Shown in pieces: positions 6,599 to 14,057 of a stretch of DNA of 22,313 nucleotides. A program made the position numbers and the translations under genes. The stretch is from NCBI GenBank assembly GCA_036556965.1, contig DATBIO010000237.1, positions 1-22,313 of the forward strand, given 5' to 3'. This stretch comes from DATBIO01 sp036556965 (lineage in GTDB: Bacteria; Acidobacteriota; Vicinamibacteria; Fen-336). The notes beneath the pieces were generated by a model. That model saw nothing but the letters and a program-made list of their open reading frames with translations. It did no database searches and was not told the origin of the DNA. Position 1 is the first letter of the stretch, and every line of letters starts with the position of its first letter.

Positions 6599-8032
6599 AT
6601 GAACCTGGCGGAGTGGATGGCGCAGGAGCGCCGGCTGTCGGAGCGCCTGCGCGCGGTCGAGACGCTGTGCGAGGCGCTCCTCGTTCCCAGCGCGCGCACG
6701 GGGCGAGGCGCGTTCCTGGACCCCATGCGCATCGAAGTGTCGGGCGACGGCGCCTGCCGCGTGCGCAGCGGGGCCTACTCGGGGTTCGAGACGGGCTACC
6801 GGGCTCCGGAGGTGGTCGGACGGGGCACGGTGTCGCTGCGCGCCGACGTGTTCGTGCTGGGGATCCTGGCCTACGAGCTCCTGGCCGGGGAACACCCTTT
6901 CGGCGGAGACCCCGTGGACGGGGCCCGTCCCTCCGCGCTCTCGGATCGGTGGCCGGAGACCCCCGCCGCCGTGTCCGACGCGGTCATGGCCTGCCTGCAG
7001 ACCGCGCCCGAGAGCCGGCTGAAGGACGCCTCCGTGCTGCTCGCCGCCGCGCGCGACTGGCGTCAGGCGCCGGGAGAGTCCGGGAACCGCCGCTTTGCCA
7101 ACGTCCTCATCGACCGGACGCTGGTCACCGAGCTGGACAGCGCTCGCCCCACCGCGCCCGCGCCGGCGCCCGCGGCGCCCGCGGCGAGGGCGCCGGCGGG
7201 CGCGGCCGAGGTCATGGCGCCCGCCGCCGCGGCCGTGGAGCGCACGGCGGCGCCCCCGCCCCCGCCCGCCGCCGCCACGACGGCTCCCGCGCCCCCCGGC
7301 ACGGCGACGGCGCCGGTCGCGCGCCCCGCGCCCGCGCGCGCGTCGCGCGCGCCGCTGGCCGTGGGGGTGACCGTCCTCGCCGCCGCGGCGGTGGCCGGCG
7401 TGGTGTGGTGGCAGCGCACGTCGCGCTCGCCCGTCGCCGCCCCGTCCCCGGTTGCGGATGCGGCCGCCGCTCCCGCTCCCGGCGCCACCGGGGCATTCGG
7501 GGCGGCCCCGCCACCCGCCGAGGCCGTGGTCCCGGACGAGCCCACCGAGGAAGTGGTCACCATCGTGCGCAGCACGCCCACTCCCGGCGCGTCCGCGCCC
7601 GCGACCACGACGGTGGCGCGCGCGGCGAGCGCCGCCACGCCCCCGCCGCTGACGCCCGCGGAGGCCCCGCCCGTCTCCACGCCTCCCGCGGAGGAGGCGC
7701 TCTCCGCGCCGCCGCCGGCCACGGAGGCAGCGGCGCCCGTCCGCCGGCCGGCCTCCATCAGCGTGCTGGCCCCGCCCGCCGTCGGGCGCAGCCGCTCCGT
7801 CCTGGTGGACGTCCGGGGCGTGGGCCTGCGCCCCGACCACCGCCTCGTCGTCTCGCGCAACGGCCGCCCGGTGACGGGCATCAGCGTCACGCCGTACAAG
7901 TACGTGGACGGCGGCCTCCTCATCGCCCTGGTGAAGGTGGAGGCGGACGCCACCCTCGGCGCCTACGAGGTCTCCCTGATCGACAGCGACGGGGCCCTGA
8001 GCAACGTGCGCACCCTGCGCGTCGACAAGTAG
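6599..8032 (+). CDS. Membrane-anchored truncated pseudokinase with Pro/Ala linker and C-terminal IPT/TIG-like domain
   Basis: This 477-residue protein is the only plus-strand gene. Residues about 15-155 align by eye with the C-lobe of Hanks-type Ser/Thr kinases: YRAPEVV (67-73, the APE motif), SLRADVFVLGILAYELLAGEHPF (79-101, with the conserved Asp and hydrophobic helix) and SRLKDASVLLAAAR. The ATP-binding N-lobe is absent. The HRDLKPxNI region reads GAFLDPMRI, so the catalytic Asp is lost, and the DFG position reads RSG. It should therefore be an inactive pseudokinase. Residues about 183-250 are a Pro/Ala linker, 252-271 a single membrane helix, 272-384 another low-complexity linker, and 385-477 a beta-rich segment resembling IPT/TIG or filamin-like domains (GYxV-type strand AYEVSL, then SNVRTLRV). 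It probably has a cytoplasmic kinase-like end and an extracytoplasmic Ig-like end. A role in controlling the surrounding glycan genes is only an inference. GAGGG lies just 2 nt before the chosen ATG, so the start is not certain. Confidence 0.85.
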   Translation: MNLAEWMAQERRLSERLRAVETLCEALLVPSARTGRGAFLDPMRIEVSGDGACRVRSGAYSGFETGYRAPEVVGRGTVSLRADVFVLGILAYELLAGEHPFGGDPVDGARPSALSDRWPETPAAVSDAVMACLQTAPESRLKDASVLLAAARDWRQAPGESGNRRFANVLIDRTLVTELDSARPTAPAPAPAAPAARAPAGAAEVMAPAAAAVERTAAPPPPPAAATTAPAPPGTATAPVARPAPARASRAPLAVGVTVLAAAAVAGVVWWQRTSRSPVAAPSPVADAAAAPAPGATGAFGAAPPPAEAVVPDEPTEEVVTIVRSTPTPGASAPATTTVARAASAATPPPLTPAEAPPVSTPPAEEALSAPPPATEAAAPVRRPASISVLAPPAVGRSRSVLVDVRGVGLRPDHRLVVSRNGRPVTGISVTPYKYVDGGLLIALVKVEADATLGAYEVSLIDSDGALSNVRTLRVDK

Positions 8033-8035
8033 GAG

Positions 8036-9088
8036 CTAGAGCATCTCCCAGGTCAGGGTGGTGTCGGCGGGGATGTCCGTCCGCGCCACGCGCCCGACCA
8101 CGAGGTCGAGGTGCCGGGGACTGATCCCGGTCCCCGGCCGCTTGTAGGTGAGCATGGCGCGCGTGATGGTGGTGCCGCGCGGGATCGCCACCGCGGCCGT
8201 CACGCTGCGGCGCGCGAAGCGGTGGGCCTCGCGCTCGAGCGGCTCCAGGTCCTTCTGCGCCTTGCCCAGGGCCTTCTCCACCGTGCGGATGCCCTCCACC
8301 ATGGCCTTCATCTCCGGCGGGTCCACCGACAGGTGGTGGTCGGGCGAGCCGGGGAGCCGCTTGTCCACCGTGTAGTGCTTCTCCACCATGCAGGCGCCGA
8401 GGGCCACCGCGGCCTGGGGCACGCTGATGCCCAGGGAGTGGTCGCTCAGACCCACCGGCACCTCCGGGAAGGCGCGCATGAGGTGCTCCATCATCCGCAG
8501 GTTGATGCCCTCGGGCGGGCAGGGGTACTTGAGCGTGCAGTGCAGGAGCACGACCTCCTCGTTGCCGGCCTCCCGGCAGACGTGGAGCGCCTCCTCGACC
8601 TCGCCCAGGGTGGCCGTGCCCGTGGAGAGGATCATGGGCTTGCCCACCCGCGCCGCGCGCGCGACGAGGCCGTGGCACGTCAGGTCCGCGGAGGCGATCT
8701 TGTAGGCGGGCACGTCGAGGGAGGCCAGGAAGTCGACGGCCTCGTCGTCGAACGGCGTCGAGAAGGCGGTCAGGCCCACGTGGCGGGCGTGGCCCAGGAG
8801 CGACTTGAAGTCCCGCTCCGACAGCTTGTCCAGCTTGTCGAAGGTGTCCCACTGCGTTCCCTGCGGGTCCTGCGGCTCCACCCAGTAGCGGGGAGCCGTG
8901 CGGGTGGCGATCTTGCCCGCGGTGTAGCTCTGGAACTTGATGGCGTCGGCGCCCGCCGCCGCCGCCGTCTCCACCAGCTTGTAGCCGAGCTGCACGTCGC
9001 AGTTGTGGTTGACCCCCGCCTCCGCGATGACGTAGCAGGGCTCGCCCCGCCCCACCGCGCGCCCCGCGATCTCGAAGCGGCTCTTCAC
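8036..9088 (-). CDS. neuB: N-acetylneuraminate synthase family protein (NeuB/LegI/PseI-like), synthase 1
   Basis: This 350-residue protein has the length and layout of NeuB synthases: a TIM barrel (about 1-285) and a C-terminal SAF (antifreeze-like) domain (about 290-350). The family condenses phosphoenolpyruvate with a hexosamine to give a nonulosonic acid. Expected active-site positions are present: E23 in IAEAGVNHN, K51 in KFQSY, K130 and S133 in KIASAD, S155 in STGTAT, Y188 in TLKYP, S215 and H217 in GLSDHSLG, H238 in EKHYTVDK (the two His being the metal ligands in Neisseria NeuB), and R317 in YKRPGTGISP, the SAF arginine that reaches into the partner subunit. It starts at GTG 9088, which overlaps the stop of a 17-codon mini-ORF. 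Its end is 3 nt from the end of the convergent kinase-like gene. Which nonulosonic acid it makes cannot be told. Confidence 0.93.
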   Translation of the reverse strand: MKSRFEIAGRAVGRGEPCYVIAEAGVNHNCDVQLGYKLVETAAAAGADAIKFQSYTAGKIATRTAPRYWVEPQDPQGTQWDTFDKLDKLSERDFKSLLGHARHVGLTAFSTPFDDEAVDFLASLDVPAYKIASADLTCHGLVARAARVGKPMILSTGTATLGEVEEALHVCREAGNEEVVLLHCTLKYPCPPEGINLRMMEHLMRAFPEVPVGLSDHSLGISVPQAAVALGACMVEKHYTVDKRLPGSPDHHLSVDPPEMKAMVEGIRTVEKALGKAQKDLEPLEREAHRFARRSVTAAVAIPRGTTITRAMLTYKRPGTGISPRHLDLVVGRVARTDIPADTTLTWEML

Positions 9089-9138
9089 GCCCCGCCCCCC
9101 GCGCGGGAGAGACGGCGCGCCACGCGGCCGGCGGTCAT
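9085..9138 (-). CDS. 17-residue mini-ORF bridging the SpsF and NeuB 1 genes (possible coupling peptide)
   Basis: An ATG at 9138 overlaps the TGA of the SpsF-like gene (ATGA), and the ORF ends in a TGA that overlaps the GTG start of NeuB 1 (GTGA). The peptide would read MTAGRVARRLSRAGGGA, basic and with no recognisable domain. It exactly fills the 46-nt gap. It may only carry ribosomes across the gap by termination-reinitiation; it could also be chance in stop-poor DNA. Confidence 0.3.
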   Translation of the reverse strand: MTAGRVARRLSRAGGGA

Positions 9139-9935
9139 CGCCTCTTCCCCGCGCCGTCCGCGCCCGCGGTGATCGCGTGGTCGAGGGCCACCGAGCGGAG
9201 GTTGGCCGCCTTGTGGCGGAGATGGGCGTTGAGGGCGGCCAGGGCGGGCTCGCGGTCCAGGAGAGCGATGACCTCGCGCGCCTGCACCGTCCTGCCCGGC
9301 GCGGCCAGCCGGTCGAAGACGGCCTGCATGAGCGTCACGTCCTCCGGCTCGTCCACGGTGAGGCGGTACTCGGGGCGGTAGAGCCCCTCCGGCAGGGTCC
9401 CCTGCGCGATCCGGAAGCGCTCCGCGTGCTCCTTGAGGTACAGGGTCACCAGCTCCGAGCGGTGCCGGGGCTCGCCCTCCGCCCACGAGCGCTCGAGCGC
9501 GTGCACGGACACGACCTCCGACAGGATGCCCATGAGCAGGGCGTCACCGGGAACGTAGGTGTAGTCGGCGCGACGCTGGTGGTGCAGGGCCACCAGCCTC
9601 TCGAGGGTCTCCACGTCGGTGAGCGGGTTGTCGCCGGTGACGCGCACCACGTGCTCCGCGCGCAGCCAGTGCGCGCAGTCCACGTGCCGCCGCAGCACGT
9701 CGTCCTCCTCGCCGCGGAACACGGCCAGGCCCAGGCCCACCCCCACCGCGGCCAGGGCGTCGTTCTCGGGCCGGTTGGAGGTGGCCAGGGCCACCCCGTC
9801 CACCCCCTTGGCCGTGTGCATGCGGCGCAGCAGCACCTCGAGCAGGGGGCGTCCGGCCAGGAGGGCCAGCGCCTTGCCCGGGCACCGCGCGGAGGCCATC
9901 CGCGCCGAGACCACGATCCAGGTCGGCCCGCTCAC
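9135..9935 (-). CDS. SpsF-like cytidylyltransferase (CMP-Kdo/CMP-NeuAc synthetase homologue)
   Basis: This 266-residue protein belongs to the SpsF branch of nucleotidyltransferases, homologous to KdsB and NeuA. The N-terminal loop SARMASARCPGKAL matches the family pattern A-R-M-x-S-x-R-x-P-G-K for binding CTP phosphates. Further marks are LLEVLLRRM, VALATSNRPENDAL, RGEEDDVLRR, VRVTGDNPLTDVE and the C-terminal YRLTVDEPEDVTLM. Bacillus subtilis spsE-spsF-spsG, a spore-coat polysaccharide cluster, carries the same three families (NeuB-, SpsF- and SpsG-like) found here. Activation of a nonulosonic acid made by an adjacent NeuB paralogue is likely but not proven. Start is GTG 9935, overlapping the stop of a 21-codon mini-ORF; no better in-frame start lies in the gap. 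Its stop overlaps the ATG of the second mini-ORF. Confidence 0.88.
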   Translation of the reverse strand: MSGPTWIVVSARMASARCPGKALALLAGRPLLEVLLRRMHTAKGVDGVALATSNRPENDALAAVGVGLGLAVFRGEEDDVLRRHVDCAHWLRAEHVVRVTGDNPLTDVETLERLVALHHQRRADYTYVPGDALLMGILSEVVSVHALERSWAEGEPRHRSELVTLYLKEHAERFRIAQGTLPEGLYRPEYRLTVDEPEDVTLMQAVFDRLAAPGRTVQAREVIALLDREPALAALNAHLRHKAANLRSVALDHAITAGADGAGKRR

Positions 9936-9997
9936 GGCCCCGCGACGGCGGACGGCACGGGCCCCGGCGTGCGCGCGGCGCCGCCGTCCGGGTTCAT
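9932..9997 (-). CDS. 21-residue mini-ORF bridging the NeuB 2 and SpsF genes (possible coupling peptide)
   Basis: An ATG at 9997 overlaps the TGA of NeuB 2 (ATGA), and the ORF ends in a TGA overlapping the GTG start of the SpsF-like gene (GTGA). The predicted peptide is rich in Pro, Gly and Ala, starts MNPDGGAARTPG, and has no known domain. It fills the 58-nt gap in the same way as the mini-ORF at 9085-9138. Translational coupling is the most economical idea; chance cannot be excluded. Confidence 0.3.
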   Translation of the reverse strand: MNPDGGAARTPGPVPSAVAGP

Positions 9998-11025
9998 TCG
10001 AGGACGTCCTCGCGGATGACCTCGTCCGCCTGGATGGGCCGGCGGGCGCGCCGGCCGATGAGCCGGTGCGCCTCGCGCGGGGCGAAGCCGGGATCGAAGC
10101 GCGCGTCGGTGCGCTTGAAGGCCAGGTGGCCGGCGGTCAGCACTTCGCCGCGCGGGATCAGCGCGCTGGCCACCACGTGGCGCCCCATGAGCCGATGGTA
10201 GTGCCGCGCGGCCTCGCTGTCGGGGGCCGGGCCGTCGCCCGCCGCGCGCTCCGCCTGGCGGAGCAGCTCTACCATCCGGTAGAAGTCCTCGGGGTTGAGC
10301 GAGGACTGGTAGTCGAAGCCCTTCTCGCTGCGGTCCAGGGTGAAGTGCTTCTCCACCAGGTTGGCCCCCCAGCCCACGGCCAGGGCGGGCGCGGCCAGGG
10401 CGAAGGCGCTGCCCCCGTCGGTGTGGTCGAGGAAGCCCACGGGCACGCGGTAGCGCTCCTTCCATCCCGCGAGGTCGCGGTAGCGGATCTCCTCGATGGG
10501 GGTGGGGAAGGTCTGGAAGCCGTGCAGGAGGGCGGTGGGGGCGTCGCCCACGAGGGCGAAGGCCTCGCGGACCGCCTCCTCCGGCACCCCGCCCGTGGCC
10601 AGCAGCACCGGCTTGCCCGCGGCCGTCACCGCCCGGATGAACTCGGGGTTCTCCATGTCGGTGGTGTGCACCTTGAACGCGTCGGCTCCCTCCTCCACGG
10701 CGAGGGCGAGGGAGGGCGGGTCGAAGGCCTCCACCAGGAGGGCCAGTCCGGAGCCCCGGGCCGCGCGCAGGACGCGCCGCCAGTCCTTCTCCGCGAGCTC
10801 GATCTGGTCGAAGTCGCGCCGCGCCGGGTGCCGCTGCACCACGAGGAGGGAGGCGCGGAAGAGCTGGAACTTGATGCCGTCCGCGCCCATCTGGAAGGCC
10901 GCCTCCAGCATGCGCAGGGCGCGGTCCGCGGCGCCTCCGTGGGCGGAGGCCACCTCGGCCAGCACGAAGCAGGGATGGCCGTCGCCCACGCTGCGGGCAC
11001 CGATGCCGAACGAGGCGGGCTTCAA
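9994..11025 (-). CDS. Divergent NeuB-family synthase (synthase 2) with SAF domain
   Basis: This 343-residue paralogue keeps the NeuB layout: a barrel with E24, K52 in KFQLF, K118 in FKVHTTD, H201 in GFLDHTDGG and H227 in EKHFTLDR, then a SAF domain from about residue 278 with FKRTDARFDPG. It differs from synthase 1 at several positions expected to touch phosphoenolpyruvate: EAGVNHN becomes EVASAHG, KIASAD becomes KVHTTD, STGTAT becomes LATGGV, SDHS becomes LDHT and LKYP becomes HGFQTFPT. The His metal ligands and general fold are kept, so it may be an active synthase for another sugar. It starts at a TTG (11025) overlapping the upstream TGA as TTGA. Downstream it is linked to the SpsF-like gene through a mini-ORF. 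Confidence 0.87.
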   Translation of the reverse strand: MKPASFGIGARSVGDGHPCFVLAEVASAHGGAADRALRMLEAAFQMGADGIKFQLFRASLLVVQRHPARRDFDQIELAEKDWRRVLRAARGSGLALLVEAFDPPSLALAVEEGADAFKVHTTDMENPEFIRAVTAAGKPVLLATGGVPEEAVREAFALVGDAPTALLHGFQTFPTPIEEIRYRDLAGWKERYRVPVGFLDHTDGGSAFALAAPALAVGWGANLVEKHFTLDRSEKGFDYQSSLNPEDFYRMVELLRQAERAAGDGPAPDSEAARHYHRLMGRHVVASALIPRGEVLTAGHLAFKRTDARFDPGFAPREAHRLIGRRARRPIQADEVIREDVLE

Positions 11026-12890
11026 CGGTTAGACCCTATCACGGCGGTGCGGCGGATCAGGCCGAGGATGCGCGCCGTGGCCTGGCCGTCCACGCCGAGG
11101 GCGAAGTCCGAGAGGTAGCGGGCGCGGGCGGCGGCCAGGGCCTCCCGCGTGGCCGGCTCCAGGGCCGCGCGCAGGGCGGCCGCGGGGTCGTCGCCGGCGG
11201 GCACGCCGAGGGCCACCCCCGCCTCCACGAGGTCGCGCAGGTTGGAGGGCATGTTCAGCACCACCACCGGCCGGCCCAGCACCAGGGCCTCCACCGCGGA
11301 GAGCGACTCCACGGTGACGAGCACGTCGGCGGCGTGCAGGAGGTCGAGGAGGTCCAGGCCCGGCTCCAGCAGGCGCACGCGCTCCTGGCCGCGCAGGTCG
11401 GCGGCGTAGGCCTCGGGCGGCTCCGCGGGGTGCGGCTTCACCCGCGCCTGCGCCCCCACCGCCTCCACCGCCCGCACCAGGTCCGCGAACACGGCCCCCA
11501 CCGCGCGGTGCGTGCGGCGGATGGGCCGATAGCGGCTGGCCACCGCGACCAGCGCCTCCCCGTCGCGCACCCCCAGGCGGCCGCGCAGGGTGCCGCGGTC
11601 CCGCTCCCGGGCCCGCCGCAGGAGGTCGTCGAAGCGCGGGCTGCCCGTGAGGACCAGGCTCTCGGGGGCGTAGCCGCCCTTCTCCACGAGGAAGCGGCGG
11701 GCGGCCTCGCCGAAGACGGCGGTGACGGTGGGCCGCGGACACGCCTCCTCGCCCGGCTCGTGGCGGTAGGAGAAGTAGGTGGGATAGAGGATGCCGTGCT
11801 GGAGGGCGATGCTGGGCACGCTCGCGGCCCGCGCGGCGGCGAGGGCGGCCCGCCCCCATCCGCTGCTCTCCGCATAGAGCACCAGCGCGCGCGGCCGCAC
11901 CACGGCCAGGGCCTGGGCCATCTCCTCGTAGGAGCGCACCGCCCACGGGAGCTGCAGGAGGAGGGTGGCGGCGAGGTCGGCCTCCGCGAGGTCGAAGAAG
12001 GCCGCCCCGCGGTGGGAGAAGGCCGCCTGGGCGGCGGGCAGGCGGCGCAGCGTCCGCCACGCCTGGCGCACCCTTCGCGTGGCCGCGCGCGTGCGGGCGA
12101 GGACGCGGCCGCTCGTGTAGCGGCTCACCGGCACGTAGGGGGCGCGCCCCCAGGGCAGGCGCGCCCACTCGCGGAGCCGCTCTCCGGCGCCGCGCCGGCG
12201 GTGCGCGGCCTCGGGGCCCACCGCCACCACGAACGGCCGCAGGTCGGCCTCCCCGGCCAGGGCCGGGATGAGCGCGTCGAAATAGTGCTCGCGCTCGTCC
12301 TTCCAGAACGCGGCGTGCGACAGGAAGAGCACGGGCCCGCGCCCGTCGTCGGCACGGGGGCGCGGCGGACGTCCCGCGAGCACGGCCTTGACGGCGCCCA
12401 GCGCCAGCTTCACGCCGTTCCAGCGCGCGCGCAGCCGCACGCGGGCCACCGCGCCCCCGCGCGAGGGCGCCCGCTGCGGGCCGAGGAACAGGACCGCGCG
12501 CGCCGTGCACACCCGGCCCACCAGGAGGGCGTCCGCGGCGGGGAGGCCCACCGTCTCCACCTCGTCGGGGGCGTGCGCGTCGAGCAGGCGGTGCGCCACC
12601 TCGACCATGCGCACCCACCGCGGGCACGAGGTCCCGTGGTGCAGGTAGAGCTCGGCGAACCACCAGAGCGACACCCCGTCCCATTCGAGCAGGTCGCGGA
12701 AGCAGCGCCCGTCCACCAGGGGCCGCCGGCCCCAGCCCTTGGTCCAGGCGATGGCCGCCTCGTCGATCTCGCCGCGCGCGGCGTCCTCGTCGGGCACGGG
12801 GAGCGCGGTGTCCTCCCCCTCCCAGCGCACCCACGCCGTGTCGGGCGCCGGGGGAGGAGCCGCGCCGACGCCGAGGACCAGCCTCTTCAT
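11022..12890 (-). CDS. Large GT-B-fold surface-polysaccharide glycosyltransferase-like protein
   Basis: This 622-residue soluble protein has an N-terminal region (1-180) with GRCFRDLLEWDGVSLWWFAE and a C-terminal half (about 330-615) resembling capsule or CDP-glycerol/UDP-GlcNAc-2-epimerase-like GT-B proteins: SIALQHGILYPTYFSYRH, VTAVFGEAARRFL, VLTGSPRFDDLL, RVKPHPAE and the nucleotide-sugar loop VLVTVESLSAVEALVLGRPVVVLNM. Such proteins transfer sugars or polyol phosphates to surface glycans. Direct coupling to NeuB 2 (TTGA overlap) makes a CMP-nonulosonate transferase an attractive guess, but no known sialyltransferase signature was recognised. The ATG at 12890 overlaps the stop of the GT9 gene (ATGA). 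The same frame stays open upstream to 13880, but that extension is an Arg/Ala-rich shadow of the GT9 gene. Confidence 0.82.
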   Translation of the reverse strand: MKRLVLGVGAAPPPAPDTAWVRWEGEDTALPVPDEDAARGEIDEAAIAWTKGWGRRPLVDGRCFRDLLEWDGVSLWWFAELYLHHGTSCPRWVRMVEVAHRLLDAHAPDEVETVGLPAADALLVGRVCTARAVLFLGPQRAPSRGGAVARVRLRARWNGVKLALGAVKAVLAGRPPRPRADDGRGPVLFLSHAAFWKDEREHYFDALIPALAGEADLRPFVVAVGPEAAHRRRGAGERLREWARLPWGRAPYVPVSRYTSGRVLARTRAATRRVRQAWRTLRRLPAAQAAFSHRGAAFFDLAEADLAATLLLQLPWAVRSYEEMAQALAVVRPRALVLYAESSGWGRAALAAARAASVPSIALQHGILYPTYFSYRHEPGEEACPRPTVTAVFGEAARRFLVEKGGYAPESLVLTGSPRFDDLLRRARERDRGTLRGRLGVRDGEALVAVASRYRPIRRTHRAVGAVFADLVRAVEAVGAQARVKPHPAEPPEAYAADLRGQERVRLLEPGLDLLDLLHAADVLVTVESLSAVEALVLGRPVVVLNMPSNLRDLVEAGVALGVPAGDDPAAALRAALEPATREALAAARARYLSDFALGVDGQATARILGLIRRTAVIGSNR

Positions 12891-14020
12891 CCGCGCAGGA
12901 GGCGCGCGGCCACCGCCACCACCTCCTCCACGCCCACGCGCTCCAGGCACTCCGGCATGCGCTCCCCGTCGCACTCTGCGGGGGGTCGTCGGATCAGGTT
13001 GCAGGGCGCGCACCAGAGCTCGGTGCGCACGACGGCGTGCCGCGGCCCCTCCCCGGAGAAGTAGCGAACGGGATCGGAGGGCCCGAAGACGGAGACGGAC
13101 GCCGTGCCCACGGCGCAGGCCATGTGCATGGGCCCGGTGTCCGGGGAGAGGAAGAGGTCCATGGCCCCGATGAGGGCCATGGTCTCGCGCGGGCCCAGGA
13201 CGCCGGCCAGGTCCAGGGCGGGCCGGGGCAGGGCGGCGGCCAGGGCCGTGGCCAGCGGGCGGTCCGCCGGGCTGCCCGTGATGACGATGCAGGCCCCGTG
13301 CTCGGCCTGCAGCCGCGCCGCCACCGCGCTCCAGCGCGCCACGTCCCACTGCTTCACCCGTCGCCCTCCGCTGGGATGGATGCCCACCAGCGGCCGGCGA
13401 CCGGCGACGCCCTTCTCCTCCAGCAGGCGCCGGGCGGCGGCGCGCTCCTCCGCGGTGAGGGGGTCGGGCCGCGCGGCATCGGGCCCCCCCACCGCCTGCC
13501 GCACGGCACGCCGGTTCTGCTCCACCCAGCCCACCGTCTCGTCGAGGGGGACGACGTCCGTGAGCAGCCACGCCCCGCCCGCGTTCGCGTAGCCGAAGCG
13601 GCGGCGGGCGTTCGTGAGCCGCAGGAGCGCGGCCGCGCGCACGTCGCCTTGCAGGTCGAAGCCGAGGTCGATGGCGTCCCCGCGCAGCGCGCGCGCCCGA
13701 CGCACCAGCGCGCGCACGCCCAGGGCACCCTCGTCGCGACGACCCGCCCAGGGCGCGCTCCACACCAGCACCTCGTCCACGGGCGCGCTGCGCGCGACCT
13801 CCGCGCTCCAGCCCCCCACGGCCAGGCGGATGCGCGCGTGGGGCAGGGCGTGCCGCAGCGCGGCCAGCGCGGGCAGGCACATGACCACGTCGCCGATGCG
13901 GTCCAGGCGCAGGACGAGGACCTCGCGCACGCGCGCGGGCTCCAGCGCCGGCACGCCCCGCCGCGCGCGCGCCGCCCTCACCGCCAGGTTGGCGGGCGCG
14001 TCCAGCGCCGCCAGGAGCAT
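12887..14020 (-). CDS. Glycosyltransferase family 9 (heptosyltransferase-like)
   Basis: This 377-residue protein has the GT9 hallmarks: LRLDRIGDVVMCLPAL near the N-terminus (with the GD acid used as base in WaaC/WaaF), PLVGIHPSGG at the start of the C-terminal Rossmann domain, and LSPDTGPMHMACAVGTASVSVFGPSDP, the ADP-heptose-site motif. The C-terminal CAPC...C...C cluster is also common in GT9 proteins. Family members add heptose or related sugars to lipopolysaccharide core or other glycans. I chose ATG 14020, which puts the sequence 37 nt after the upstream GT4 stop; an ATG at 14089 would add 23 Arg/Pro-rich residues that overlap the GT4 gene. Its stop overlaps the start of the large GT-B gene. 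Confidence 0.9.
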   Translation of the reverse strand: MLLAALDAPANLAVRAARARRGVPALEPARVREVLVLRLDRIGDVVMCLPALAALRHALPHARIRLAVGGWSAEVARSAPVDEVLVWSAPWAGRRDEGALGVRALVRRARALRGDAIDLGFDLQGDVRAAALLRLTNARRRFGYANAGGAWLLTDVVPLDETVGWVEQNRRAVRQAVGGPDAARPDPLTAEERAAARRLLEEKGVAGRRPLVGIHPSGGRRVKQWDVARWSAVAARLQAEHGACIVITGSPADRPLATALAAALPRPALDLAGVLGPRETMALIGAMDLFLSPDTGPMHMACAVGTASVSVFGPSDPVRYFSGEGPRHAVVRTELWCAPCNLIRRPPAECDGERMPECLERVGVEEVVAVAARLLRG

Positions 14021-14057
14021 GCGCTCGCCGGCGTGGGGGACGCGGCTGCCGGTGCCC

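Noticed and set aside
7140..7370. GC-rich low-complexity stretch that could be called a repeat array
   Set aside because: It encodes the Pro/Ala linker of the kinase-like protein; no regular period or spacer structure as in CRISPR or tandem arrays.
6479..7840. N-terminal extension of the NeuA-SpsG frame up to 7840
   Set aside because: The extension is Gly/Arg-rich and antisense to the kinase-like gene; family similarity starts at the ATG at 6478.
12891..13880. N-terminal extension of the large GT-B frame
   Set aside because: Arg/Ala/Gly-rich out-of-frame reading of the GT9 gene; the ATGA junction at 12887-12890 is a better start.
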